Below, piece after piece: positions 7,856 to 16,278 of a DNA stretch of 49,911 bases. Source of the DNA: a bacterium. GTDB taxonomy: Bacteria > Patescibacteriota > Minisyncoccia > Minisyncoccales > PEYH01. Position 1 is the first letter of the stretch, and the number at the start of each line of letters is the position of its first letter. The notes beneath the pieces were generated by a model. The model made no database searches, was not told the origin of the DNA, and was given only the letters and a program-made list of their open reading frames with translations. Position numbers and translations under genes: made by a program. The stretch spans positions 1-49,911 of the forward strand of contig JAGHAC010000046.1 in NCBI GenBank assembly GCA_021161645.1, written 5' to 3'.

Positions 7856-10094
7856 CTGCTTGATGGCAATGACTTTGTGCCTAATTGCTGACTCTTTAGT
7901 TTGGGCTACGGATTTAGAGGTAAAATATCCTCGAATTCCCGGAATTACTCCGCCAGAAAGTGTTCAAGTCCCTCTTTCTTTTTACTTAAATTATATTTTT
8001 GAACTCGCTGTTGGCCTTGCAGGTTTTTTGGTATTTTTTCTTCTTATTAGGGCGGGAACTATATATGTTTTTAATTCTTATAACCCTGGCAAAGTAAAAG
8101 AGGCAAAAGAAATTCTTACCTTTGCTTTTGTAGGTTTTGGTATTATCCTTTCTTCTTATCTAATTTTGGCATTAATCAATCCTCAATTAGTTAAATTTCA
8201 TCTCCCCTCTCTAACACCTGCAAAACTAGAACCTATAGAAGAAATTGGCGAAATTCAGGCTCCCTCAATTCCTTTAACCGAAATTCCTGTGGGGACTTTA
8301 ATTACCTCAGAGACCGGGGTTTCTTCTTTTATTTTAACTCCTGGAACAGATCCCCCTTATAATCACCCAAATTATGATAAATATTTTCCTGGAGTAGTAA
8401 AATATCCAACAGATTATCAGGGGGCAATAAATGGAAGAAGGGTTAAAAGAATACATGAAGTTACCCAACACAGCGTACCTATGTCTGGCATAATGGTATT
8501 TCTGGTAGAAAAACTAAAAGGGCTTACTGATAAGTGTGTATGTAGAAATTGTGAATGTATTGCTAAGCAAAGCTGCCGGGCCGGAGAGTGCCAATTAGGT
8601 ATATGTACCTCAGAAACAAGAGCGAGAATAACTTGTGCTCAACTTCAGATTGTTTTCTTTACAGGCGCATATACTGCTTGGCTGGACGGCAACAATATTT
8701 TAGAAAGATATGTAAAAGCCAACCAGGGGCTATTAGTTAAAATCGAGAACTGCGACCCCGAGGGTACAGCAAAAATAATGCAAGCGATAAAGAAAGCAAT
8801 CGAAATTGAAAATAAAGGAACATGGACTCCTAAAACCGACCCGCCAGAGAGAGACGTCCAGCAAAACATCTGGCACCTAGAGAAAATTATTGAGTATTTA
8901 AATAGCGTGAAACTTACCTTAACGCCTGAGATTCCCGGTAACCCCTGCTCCTATGTTTATAGCAACGCTCAAGTTGGAGGAGAAATAGCAAAAGATGTTG
9001 TGCCTATGATCGAAGAAGTCAATGTTATAGAAGACCCTGCTACATTTTACTGTTCTCTCTCTCCATTAAAAATTTTGAGTGATTTGGAATTGCTCCAAAT
9101 TCTCTCTCAAGAATTGGGAAGTTCTGAAGCCCCAAGTACCTGTGACGATATAGTAGAAATCCCTGTAGGAAAAGCGATAGACGAAGCTCTAAAACTTGCC
9201 AATGATATGTTGAGAGAATTAAAAAATATTTGGAAGCAAGGACACCAACAAATTGAATGGGCTTTACAAATGAATGATATTGCTGATAAAATAAAAACAG
9301 AGAACAACTGTTCTGTTTATTGCATTCATAAAGTAAGATGCCTCTTCACTAACCCTGAAACTCACCGTTGTGAGGTCTGTGAGTGTACATGTAAAGAATC
9401 ACCTACCCTTACAGTGCTTCGTCAAAAACTTCAAGATCTCTTAGAGGCCATTAAACAAGCTCATGATAGCATTTTTATGTCTTTTAAAAGAATCAATTCT
9501 AAAGACCCTCTTACAGGACAACGTGTGCCTATTGGTATAGATCGCTGCTGCGTAAAACCATTAGGAGATTGCTTTTTGGAAAACGAGTTCGAAAAGCGGG
9601 ATTACACTCTTAAAGAAAAGCTTCTCGAAGTTCAAAAGCTGCTTGACCGCGCTCGATTATTTAGTACATACGAATTACTGCTTAAACAGCTTGCTAATCT
9701 TAAATCATCGGGTCGCCTATCCGGTCCAGAATATGCTAGATTACCAGACCCAATTAAAGAGTTTAATAAAGTTTTAAGTGCAGAATATGCGAAATACAGA
9801 TATGACCTTACAAACTGTGATGTTCTAACCAAACAGCACATTGAATCAGAAGAAACGGTAGGCCAACTTAATATTTTAGAGAGTTGTTATGTGGCAAAAA
9901 CCATTTATCATTTAAATCCTGAATATTGTCGCTCCAACCCACCTTATAATTGTGATTATTTCAATCCTATTTCCCCTCCAAAACTGAGACAAGGGTTGCT
10001 CTGCTATTGTAACCAACCCCCGGATTTTTCTGAAATTGCTTCTGATTTTTTCTGCTGTGTAAGCGCATCTCATATGTTACAAAAAGAGCGGTAA
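7818..10094 (+). CDS. Pilin-anchored, cysteine-rich large surface protein of the T4SS locus
   Basis: A signal peptide (residues 1-31; the ATG at 7818 is preferred to ATG 7863 because it supplies the Lys and most of the hydrophobic core) is followed by a two-helix pilin-type module (about 55-135) containing LEVKYP near the start and INPQL at the end. The next protein has the same module. The remaining 620 residues look extracytoplasmic, with two Cys clusters: eight Cys in residues 240-273 and seven in 498-525, plus more pairs towards the end (GIDRCC, CCVS). Helical segments rich in Lys/Glu lie between them. Disulfide- or metal-stabilised knots are possible. It overlaps the upstream gene by 38 nt. 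I do not recognise the ectodomain; the module fits PF18895-type T4SS pilins. Confidence 0.72.
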   Translation: MLSQNPKWILILNCLMAMTLCLIADSLVWATDLEVKYPRIPGITPPESVQVPLSFYLNYIFELAVGLAGFLVFFLLIRAGTIYVFNSYNPGKVKEAKEILTFAFVGFGIILSSYLILALINPQLVKFHLPSLTPAKLEPIEEIGEIQAPSIPLTEIPVGTLITSETGVSSFILTPGTDPPYNHPNYDKYFPGVVKYPTDYQGAINGRRVKRIHEVTQHSVPMSGIMVFLVEKLKGLTDKCVCRNCECIAKQSCRAGECQLGICTSETRARITCAQLQIVFFTGAYTAWLDGNNILERYVKANQGLLVKIENCDPEGTAKIMQAIKKAIEIENKGTWTPKTDPPERDVQQNIWHLEKIIEYLNSVKLTLTPEIPGNPCSYVYSNAQVGGEIAKDVVPMIEEVNVIEDPATFYCSLSPLKILSDLELLQILSQELGSSEAPSTCDDIVEIPVGKAIDEALKLANDMLRELKNIWKQGHQQIEWALQMNDIADKIKTENNCSVYCIHKVRCLFTNPETHRCEVCECTCKESPTLTVLRQKLQDLLEAIKQAHDSIFMSFKRINSKDPLTGQRVPIGIDRCCVKPLGDCFLENEFEKRDYTLKEKLLEVQKLLDRARLFSTYELLLKQLANLKSSGRLSGPEYARLPDPIKEFNKVLSAEYAKYRYDLTNCDVLTKQHIESEETVGQLNILESCYVAKTIYHLNPEYCRSNPPYNCDYFNPISPPKLRQGLLCYCNQPPDFSEIASDFFCCVSASHMLQKER

Positions 10095-10095
10095 T

Positions 10096-11691
10096 ATGAA
10101 AAAAAGATTAATATTCTATTATTCTCTAACAGTTGTATTGACTATCATTGCAAGTACCACCTTAGTGAGGGCTGATTCTGGTTTAGAATTAGAAGTAAAA
10201 TACCCGAACCTGTCTCAAACAATATCTCCGCCCCAATCAGCCAAGGGGTACCTTGTTGATTATATTAAATATATTTTTGAAGTGGCAATTTTCCTCTCCG
10301 GAATCGTGGCTTTTGTGGCTTTTCTCAGGGGAGGGTTTTCCTATCTTACTTCAACAGGCAATCCCTCTAAAATGCAAGATGCTAGAGACCAAATTCTTGC
10401 CGGTTTTCTTGGTTTAATTATTATCTTAGGTTCTTTTATCCTTTTGAATACCATCAACCCGCAATTAACGGAAATTAAACCTCCTGGAATTACTGGAGTA
10501 GGCCGAGGCATTATAGTCTATTCCGACGAAAACTGTGGAGATGGCGCTAATGCCCTTCCCGGTGTTCTAAAACCTTTACCTGAGGGAGTTATTTACGAAA
10601 GAGTAGAGTGGACCAAGGCTCTCTCTTCCACATCAAGAGCCCAGAACGGAACAAGAAAAGGAATGGCTATCAGATCTTTATATTCCTTCAATAGCGGAGA
10701 AGAATTAGTTCGTATAGAATTTTATCAAAACAAAGAGTGCCAAGGTCAGCCAATATCTGTTTTTACCCCCCCGAATGCAGACAAATGTTATAGCGGGACT
10801 GATATAGCCGACCAAGGGAAAATAGAGGATGTCCAATGTATTAAACTCATATGGCATATTCCCGGCGTCTGGCTTTTTACTGAAGAAGACGGAAATCCTG
10901 AATCGCCTACAGGTCCTTTTACAATAATACAAATGGATGCTCCCTCGCTACCGGAGAAGGTAGCTGGCAAAGTAAAATCTATCGCTTTAGTTGATGATGA
11001 ATTAAAACATCAAAAATATGGGGTTGTTCTCCATGAAAAATCTGGGCCTAGATACAAGGTTAAAGGTTGGGCACATCCTTATTTTCCTAAACCACAACTC
11101 TCGACAACCCGTTATAAAACAACAAACAAAAATGCTCATTCTGCCACAGTGTTTATTGTAGATGAAAACACTCCTTCTAAATGGGTGAGGCTTTGCGAGC
11201 ACGACGATTGCCAGCCGGCATCAGTTAATGAAGGAGGAGAGGTTGTTTCTAAGCCGGCTGAGAGATATTATATGTGGCCGGGGGAAAACAGACCTCCTGT
11301 CGGTGGCAACACTACACCATTAAAAGAGATTGAAAAAGTACCTCCTGAATATGCCAGAGGGGCTCTTCTCCACGAAGACGCTGATGAGTGGTGGAAGGGA
11401 GGAGATAAAGTAGCTATTTGTGAAAGTGTAAGTGGTATTAATTGGATCGGCAGAATTACCCAGTTGACAGGTAAATGTTATCGAGGAGTCTCCGCCATCG
11501 AACTCGAAGAGGGAAGTAGTTATATCTTAATCCTTTGGGCTACAGGGAAAACAAAACCACAATGGGTGGAAGGTGCGCGAGGAAATGCTCCGGCTCTTAT
11601 TATAGACAAAACCACTCGAAAACTGATTGACTTCGGATTTAATGAACAGTTGGGCATGTTTTTGGTTATAAAGGTTAAATCTTCTTTTTAA
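10096..11691 (+). CDS. Pilin-anchored surface protein with possible beta/gamma-crystallin-like ectodomain
   Basis: A signal peptide (residues 1-27) precedes a pilin-type two-helix module (about 50-130) with LEVKYP, YIFEVA and INPQL, matching the preceding protein, so the two N-termini are paralogous. The ectodomain of about 390 residues is beta-rich. Segments such as YQNKECQG and KIEDVQCIKL, and YGVVLHEKSG with GVSAIEL, resemble the Y/F/W-x4-C/F-x-G turn and the SSI-type closing strand of beta/gamma-crystallin Greek keys. I treat that as a weak hypothesis. The gene follows the Cys-rich paralogue by 1 nt and ends the operon, facing jag with 1 nt between stop codons. A role as a surface-exposed tip or adhesin of the secretion-like pilus is inference. 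Confidence 0.68.
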   Translation: MKKRLIFYYSLTVVLTIIASTTLVRADSGLELEVKYPNLSQTISPPQSAKGYLVDYIKYIFEVAIFLSGIVAFVAFLRGGFSYLTSTGNPSKMQDARDQILAGFLGLIIILGSFILLNTINPQLTEIKPPGITGVGRGIIVYSDENCGDGANALPGVLKPLPEGVIYERVEWTKALSSTSRAQNGTRKGMAIRSLYSFNSGEELVRIEFYQNKECQGQPISVFTPPNADKCYSGTDIADQGKIEDVQCIKLIWHIPGVWLFTEEDGNPESPTGPFTIIQMDAPSLPEKVAGKVKSIALVDDELKHQKYGVVLHEKSGPRYKVKGWAHPYFPKPQLSTTRYKTTNKNAHSATVFIVDENTPSKWVRLCEHDDCQPASVNEGGEVVSKPAERYYMWPGENRPPVGGNTTPLKEIEKVPPEYARGALLHEDADEWWKGGDKVAICESVSGINWIGRITQLTGKCYRGVSAIELEEGSSYILILWATGKTKPQWVEGARGNAPALIIDKTTRKLIDFGFNEQLGMFLVIKVKSSF

Positions 11692-11692
11692 C

Positions 11693-12163
11693 CTAGATCT
11701 TTTTGGGTTTTATTATTACTCTTCTTTCTGGTTCTTCCCCTACGCTTTCTGTGGCAACATCATTTCTTTTAGCTAATTCTAAATGAATGATTCTTCTTTG
11801 ATAAGCTGGCATTGGTTCCAGCTCTTTCTTTTTTTTGGAAAGAGTCACTTCGTCAGCCACAGAATTTGCTATCTCTCGAAGATAAGTATACTTCTTTTCT
11901 TTATATTCGTTAATGTCTAGATCAACAAAAAAATCTCCTTGGTTTTTCTTTTTAAGAATCTTTGAAAGAAGTTTTTGAATTGTATTAAGAACTATTCCAC
12001 CCTGCCCAATTAAAATCTTAGGTTCTTCCACTTGAATTCTGATGTGTAAAACCCCTTCTTCTAAAAAAACCTCTACTTTCTGAAGATCAAAACCCATTTT
12101 CTCAAAAAACTGACAAACAAGAGATTTTGTATTTTTAAAATTGACAGCGTCCTCCATATTCAA
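11693..12163 (-). CDS. jag: Jag/KhpB-type KH-R3H RNA-binding protein
   Basis: This is the Jag (SpoIIIJ-associated, KhpB) RNA-binding protein. The KH domain is marked by LIGQGGIVLNTIQKLLSKIL (about residues 52-71, a GxxG loop). The C-terminal R3H region contains LREIANSVADEV and ends in MPAYQRRIIHLELAKRNDVATESVGEEPERRVII (about 118-150), typical of the R3H end in Jag. The 156-aa length indicates that the N-terminal Jag-N domain is absent or very short. It overlaps yidC by 4 nt, keeping the conserved rpmH-rnpA-yidC-jag order next to the origin. It sits in the cytoplasm and binds RNA. Confidence 0.9.
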   Translation of the reverse strand: MNMEDAVNFKNTKSLVCQFFEKMGFDLQKVEVFLEEGVLHIRIQVEEPKILIGQGGIVLNTIQKLLSKILKKKNQGDFFVDLDINEYKEKKYTYLREIANSVADEVTLSKKKKELEPMPAYQRRIIHLELAKRNDVATESVGEEPERRVIIKPKKI

Positions 12164-12858
12164 TTTTTAATTCTTCTTTTAACAATTTCTTGTTGAAGAA
12201 TAGCAAATAATCCACTTACAAGCAAGTAAAGAGCGACGGCTGAAGGTACTTTTAGGAGAACTATCACAATAAAAGCCGACAAAAAATAATTCATCATTAA
12301 CTGCTGATGTTTTTGCTGCTTATCTTTTGAAGACGATCTTACACTCATCCATTTTGTCTGAAGATACTGAGAAACGCCCACAAGTACTGCCAATAAAATT
12401 GACGGTTTAGCTAAATCTATGTTTAAAAAGATGGTATTTATTGTCTCTGGCTTGTGAACAAAACTGTAAAGATAAGTAAAATTTTCTGGGTTCAAGCCTC
12501 TCAAAAACAATCTATAAAGAGCGATAAGCACCGGAAATTGAATAAGAAGCAGCCAAAATCCTGAAAAGGGGTTAAACTTTTCTTTTTTATAAATCTCCAT
12601 CAGAGCTTTTGCCTGTTTTTCTCTATCGTACTTATGCTTCTCTTGGATTTCCTTAATTTTAGGTTGAATTTTTTGAAGGGCTATCTGCGATTTAATCACC
12701 TTTTCTTGAAAAGGATACAAAGCAGCTCTAATAAGTAGGGTTAAAATAATTATTGCCAAACCAAAACTATGACCAGGCAAATAAGTAGTTAAAAGAATTA
12801 AAAGATTAAAAAGCGGCTGGTAGAAGATTATATAAAAAATTTTTACAATACTATTCAT
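12160..12858 (-). CDS. yidC: YidC/Oxa1 membrane protein insertase
   Basis: YidC inserts membrane proteins into the cytoplasmic membrane, with or without SecYEG. The 232-aa protein is the short form: it lacks the large periplasmic domain of Gram-negative YidC and consists of the core with about five helices. The conserved Arg of the hydrophilic groove lies in TLLIRAALYPF (about residue 44), followed by the charged cytoplasmic hairpin (IQPKIKEIQEKHKYDREKQ) and KFNPFSGFWLLLIQFPVLIALY. It overlaps rnpA by 8 nt upstream and jag by 4 nt downstream. Confidence 0.95.
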   Translation of the reverse strand: MNSIVKIFYIIFYQPLFNLLILLTTYLPGHSFGLAIIILTLLIRAALYPFQEKVIKSQIALQKIQPKIKEIQEKHKYDREKQAKALMEIYKKEKFNPFSGFWLLLIQFPVLIALYRLFLRGLNPENFTYLYSFVHKPETINTIFLNIDLAKPSILLAVLVGVSQYLQTKWMSVRSSSKDKQQKHQQLMMNYFLSAFIVIVLLKVPSAVALYLLVSGLFAILQQEIVKRRIKN

Positions 12859-13201
12859 TTTGTTTGATAATTCCTGCTTTTTGAAAGATTGTTAGTATAA
12901 TTTCCTGTAGTTCCCAAAAATCATACTTTTCTGCTCCGGGTAAAGCGATTACCACAACATCATAACCCTGCTTAATGTGTAGCAGAATACTTCTTATCGC
13001 TTCTCTCAATTTCCTTTTTAATCTGTTTCTTGTCACTGCTCTGTTTGAAACTTTTCTAGAAACCACAAACCCAAATCGCAAACCAGAATCTTCTTTTTCA
13101 AGAATCTTAATAAAAATTTCTTTTTCTCTATATCCTTTTCCTTGACGAAAAACTAAGTTGAAATCCTTTTGTTTTTTGAGTCGGTTTTTGAAAGGTAACA
13201 T
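12851..13201 (-). CDS. rnpA: Ribonuclease P protein component
   Basis: RnpA is the protein cofactor of RNase P, which matures the 5' ends of tRNAs. The RNR signature region is clear: RFGFVVSRKVSNRAVTRN followed by RLKRKLREAIR (about residues 43-70), with the basic N-terminus LPFKNRLKKQKDF. The 116-aa length is normal. Its start codon directly abuts the rpmH stop codon (no spacer), and it overlaps yidC, so it lies in the classic rpmH-rnpA-yidC operon. Confidence 0.95.
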   Translation of the reverse strand: MLPFKNRLKKQKDFNLVFRQGKGYREKEIFIKILEKEDSGLRFGFVVSRKVSNRAVTRNRLKRKLREAIRSILLHIKQGYDVVVIALPGAEKYDFWELQEIILTIFQKAGIIKQNE

Positions 13202-13336
13202 TTAAGGAATAAGTTTTTTTCTGCCCTTTTTCCGCCTTCTCTTTAACACTCTCTTGCCTCCTTTAGTTTTTGTTCTTTTTAGAAACCCATGTGTTTTCTT
13301 TTTCTTTCTTTTTTTACCTTTGTTTGTAATGCTCAT
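13202..13336 (-). CDS. rpmH: 50S ribosomal protein L34
   Basis: This 44-aa gene reads on the minus strand from ATG at 13336 to TAA at 13202. The protein starts MSITNKGKKRKKKKTHGFLK and continues with RTKTKGGKRVLKRRRKKGRKKL, matching the THGFLxRxxTxxGxxVLxRRRxKGRxxL signature of L34. It is slightly Lys-richer at the N-terminus than the common form. It is the first gene of the rpmH-rnpA-yidC-jag operon and diverges from dnaA across a 188-bp spacer carrying DnaA boxes, the usual bacterial origin arrangement. Confidence 0.96.
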   Translation of the reverse strand: MSITNKGKKRKKKKTHGFLKRTKTKGGKRVLKRRRKKGRKKLIP

Positions 13337-13425
13337 ATGCTCAAATAAATTAAAACTAATAATTAGATTATATCATAATGACTTTAGTGGTCAAATCAAA
13401 AAGTTTTTCTCTAAAGATTTACAGA

Positions 13426-13434
13426 TTATCCACA
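13426..13434 (+). promoter_or_regulatory. DnaA box (perfect consensus)
   Basis: TTATCCACA matches the DnaA-box consensus at every position. It lies in the rpmH-dnaA spacer, about 90 nt before dnaA, and can serve in origin function and in dnaA autoregulation. Confidence 0.85.
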
Positions 13435-13436
13435 AC

Positions 13437-13445
13437 TTATTCACA
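13437..13445 (+). promoter_or_regulatory. Second DnaA box
   Basis: TTATTCACA fits TTATNCACA and lies 11 bp after the first box (start to start), in the same orientation, so the two face the same side of the helix. Confidence 0.78.
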
Positions 13446-13467
13446 TAGGTGTTGTTTTTTCTTGATT

Positions 13468-13496
13468 TTGCGTTGTTTTCTGATAATCTCTATAAT
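13468..13496 (+). promoter_or_regulatory. Promoter of dnaA
   Basis: TTGCGT (13468-13473), a 17-bp spacer and TATAAT (13491-13496) precede the dnaA ATG at 13525. The -10 is perfect and the -35 partial. The DnaA boxes lie just upstream, consistent with autoregulation. Confidence 0.65.
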
Positions 13497-13524
13497 ATAA
13501 GAGGGCAAATTAATACTGAACTAT

Positions 13525-14871
13525 ATGACAAAAGAAGAGCTCTGGCAATCTGTTCTTGCCCAAATCCAACTCAATGTTTCTCCAGCAAATTTTGCTACCT
13601 GGTTTAAAAATACAAAAATTGTAGGAGTAAACGGAAGCTCTGTAATTATAGGCACCCCAAATGCCTTTTCCAGAGAGTGGCTTGAAAAAAAATATGGCAA
13701 AACCATATTAAAAATTTTAAGAAACCTAGATACCCAAATTAAAAAAATAGAGTTCCAGGTAATTTCTCATAAGCCCCTTAAAAACTTTGCTCAAAAATCT
13801 GTAGAATATCCTGACCAACTTAAATTTGAAGAATTTTATTTAGACAAAAAAACTAACCTTAATCCAAAATATACTTTTGAGAACTTTGTTGTAGGTCCGT
13901 TTAACGAACTTCCTCACGCTGCTGCTTGGGCTGTAAGCGAAAATCCGGGATCTGTATATAATCCTCTTTTTATTTACGGAGGCGTAGGACTAGGAAAAAC
14001 TCATCTTATTCAAGCGCTTGGTAACAAAGTATTAGAAAACTTCCCAAACAAAAAAGTACGCTATGTATCTTCTGAAAGATTTACTTCCGAGATTATTAAC
14101 TCTATCAAAAATCAAACAATAGACCGCTTCAAAAGATCCTATCATCAAATCGATCTTTTAATCATAGACGACATTCAATTTCTCTCAGGCAAAGAAAAAA
14201 CCCAAGAAGAATTCTTTCATATTTTTAATTCACTCTATGAGGCGAATAAACAGATTATTCTCTCTTCTGATCGTCCACCAAAGGCAATTTCCGCTCTAGA
14301 AGAAAGATTAAGATCAAGATTTGAGGGAGGAATGATTGCAGATATCAGCATTCCGGATTTTGAGTCGCGAGTCGCTATTTTGAAACAAAAAATGCAGGAA
14401 AAAAACATCTTTTTTGACGACCAAATCTTAGAATATATTGCCGAGAATATCCAAAGCAATATAAGAGAACTTGAGGGAGCGCTTAACAGACTCATTATTT
14501 ATCAAAAAATCAATAACCAAACCGTAGATCTGGAAACTGCTAAAAAGTTGCTTAAAAGAATCATAAAACCTCAAGCTAAAAGGGTGAGCTTTCAAAAAGT
14601 AATAGATATTGTAGCTGAATTTTACAACCTCAAATCCAAAGATCTCTTTCAGAAAACAAGAAAACAAGAAATTGTAAGACCAAGACAAATAGCAATGTAT
14701 TTATTAAGAGAAGAAGTTAAACTCGCCTTTCCAACTATTGGGAAAAAGTTTGGAGGAAAAGACCATACCACTGCCATCTACGCCTACGAAAAAATCGCTA
14801 AAGAAATTGAAGAGAATGAAAGTTTCTCAGAGGAAATAAACATCATCAAAGAAAGAATTTATACCTTATAA
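13525..14871 (+). CDS. dnaA: Chromosomal replication initiator DnaA
   Basis: DnaA binds DnaA boxes and melts the origin in its ATP form. The 448-aa protein has the standard layout: N-terminal domain I (1-75, with FATWFKNTKIV), a short linker, the AAA+ domain from about residue 115 with Walker A GGVGLGKTH (152-160) and Walker B LLIIDDIQFL (D215-D216), sensor motif LEERLRSRF, and the C-terminal helix-turn-helix with GGKDHTTAIYAYEKI (usual form GRDHTTVLHA). It is preceded by two DnaA boxes and a consensus -10, and followed by dnaN after a 230-bp AT-rich gap. Confidence 0.98.
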   Translation: MTKEELWQSVLAQIQLNVSPANFATWFKNTKIVGVNGSSVIIGTPNAFSREWLEKKYGKTILKILRNLDTQIKKIEFQVISHKPLKNFAQKSVEYPDQLKFEEFYLDKKTNLNPKYTFENFVVGPFNELPHAAAWAVSENPGSVYNPLFIYGGVGLGKTHLIQALGNKVLENFPNKKVRYVSSERFTSEIINSIKNQTIDRFKRSYHQIDLLIIDDIQFLSGKEKTQEEFFHIFNSLYEANKQIILSSDRPPKAISALEERLRSRFEGGMIADISIPDFESRVAILKQKMQEKNIFFDDQILEYIAENIQSNIRELEGALNRLIIYQKINNQTVDLETAKKLLKRIIKPQAKRVSFQKVIDIVAEFYNLKSKDLFQKTRKQEIVRPRQIAMYLLREEVKLAFPTIGKKFGGKDHTTAIYAYEKIAKEIEENESFSEEINIIKERIYTL

Positions 14872-15101
14872 AGTGTTAAAAAGAAGTGGAAAAATTAAGA
14901 AGAATGTCTGAAGAAAACGTGAAGAAATTTTGTCTAATATTTTTTCATATTTTCTTCCACAATAATACCCAATTTTTTCCTGAAATTTCCACAAAGTTTT
15001 CCTACCTAATTTAATTGATTCTATCTTATTTTTACACAAAAACAATCAGAAAACATAAAATCTAATAGTAGTAATAATCTAATTAAAATTAAATTAAAAT
15101 T
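14872..15101 (+). other. AT-rich dnaA-dnaN spacer, candidate origin/unwinding region
   Basis: This gene-free 230-bp spacer is strongly AT-rich. It contains imperfect DnaA-box-like sequences in one orientation: TCTTCCACA (14953-14961), ATTTCCACA (14985-14993) and TTTTACACA (15030-15038). TAGTAGTAATAA (15066-15077) is compatible with a DnaA-trio run (T/A-A-G/A triplets), and a long A/T tract follows up to dnaN. Together with the two good boxes upstream of dnaA this suggests a bipartite origin around dnaA, as known in Bacillus. This is inferred from pattern and location. Confidence 0.5.
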
Positions 15102-16235
15102 ATGGCTATAGAAGTTTTGCGAGAAAATTTAAAAAAAGGTCTTCAGATTGTAGAAAGAATCACAGGAAAAAATTTAGTTCTTCCAATTTTAAACAATGTT
15201 TATTTAAAAACAGAAAAAAATTCGTTAAGGCTTGCGACTACGGATTTAGAAACAGCAATCTATCATTGGATATTAGCAAAGACGGATAAAGAGCAAGAAA
15301 TTACAGTGCCTGTAAAATTATTTTCGAATCTTTTATCTTTTTTGTCAGATCAAAAAATCAATCTAGAAATAAAAGATAAAATTTTAATATTAAGCGGAGA
15401 AAACTATAAAACAGAAATAAAAGGATTAGATCCAAAAGATTTTCCTATTATTCCTAAAATTGAAAAGAATGAGTGGATCGAGATTGATCCTTTATCGTTT
15501 ACAACAAGTATTTCTCAGGTAATTGATTTTTGTAGCACAACTCAAGTGAGGCCAGAACTTACTGGTGTTTATTTTTTCTTTTCGGAAAAAAATGTAAAGA
15601 TTGTTGCCACAGATAGTTTTAGGTTGGCGGAGAAAACCCTTAATTATCAAACTTCTCAAGGAAATCTTAAAGAAGAGAAGGCTTTTATTCTTCCAAGAAG
15701 TGCTGCTAGGGAAATTACAGGAATTTTCAATGAATCGGGGCAAAAAATTAAGATATTTTTTACTTCCAATCAGGTTTTGGTAGAGAATTATTTCTTTGAA
15801 TCAGAAACGCCACAGACCCAATTAATTTCGAGGTTAATAGAAGGAGAGTTTCCTAATTATCAAGATATAATTCCCAAGGAGTCGAAGACAGAAATTTTAG
15901 CAGATAAGTCTCAATTTTTGAATTATCTAAAGGCGGCAAGCATTTTTGCTGGAAGGGGTAATGAAGTAAATTTGAAGGTTGATGCTAAAGATAAGAGAAT
16001 AGAGATTTTAACCGAGAATACGGATGTGGGTTCTACTCAATTTACTCTTCCGGCAAAGATTAATGGAGAAAAAACGAAGATATGCTTCAATTACAAGTTT
16101 TTACTTGAAGGAATTTCTAAAATTAAAGGAGATGAAATATATATAGGATTAAACGGTGAAGATGGTCCGGGGCTCATTAAATCACAAGAAGATTCTAGTT
16201 TTCTCTATATCCTAATGCCGATTAAACCTACATAA
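15102..16235 (+). CDS. dnaN: DNA polymerase III beta subunit (sliding clamp)
   Basis: DnaN forms the ring-shaped dimeric clamp that tethers DNA polymerase III to its template. The 377-aa length and three repeated clamp domains are typical. Characteristic segments include LPILNNVYLKTEKNSLRLATTDLE (residues 26-49), LTGVYFFFSEKNVKIVATDSFRLAEK (about 153-178), RLIEGEFPNYQDIIP (about 244-258) and the C-terminal LYILMPIKPT (usually MPxRL at the end; here the terminal Arg-Leu is absent). It follows dnaA and is transcribed away from the origin. Confidence 0.97.
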   Translation: MAIEVLRENLKKGLQIVERITGKNLVLPILNNVYLKTEKNSLRLATTDLETAIYHWILAKTDKEQEITVPVKLFSNLLSFLSDQKINLEIKDKILILSGENYKTEIKGLDPKDFPIIPKIEKNEWIEIDPLSFTTSISQVIDFCSTTQVRPELTGVYFFFSEKNVKIVATDSFRLAEKTLNYQTSQGNLKEEKAFILPRSAAREITGIFNESGQKIKIFFTSNQVLVENYFFESETPQTQLISRLIEGEFPNYQDIIPKESKTEILADKSQFLNYLKAASIFAGRGNEVNLKVDAKDKRIEILTENTDVGSTQFTLPAKINGEKTKICFNYKFLLEGISKIKGDEIYIGLNGEDGPGLIKSQEDSSFLYILMPIKPT

Positions 16236-16278
16236 AACTTTAGAAACCTTAAACTCTAAACTTCTAGATTCTAAATTG

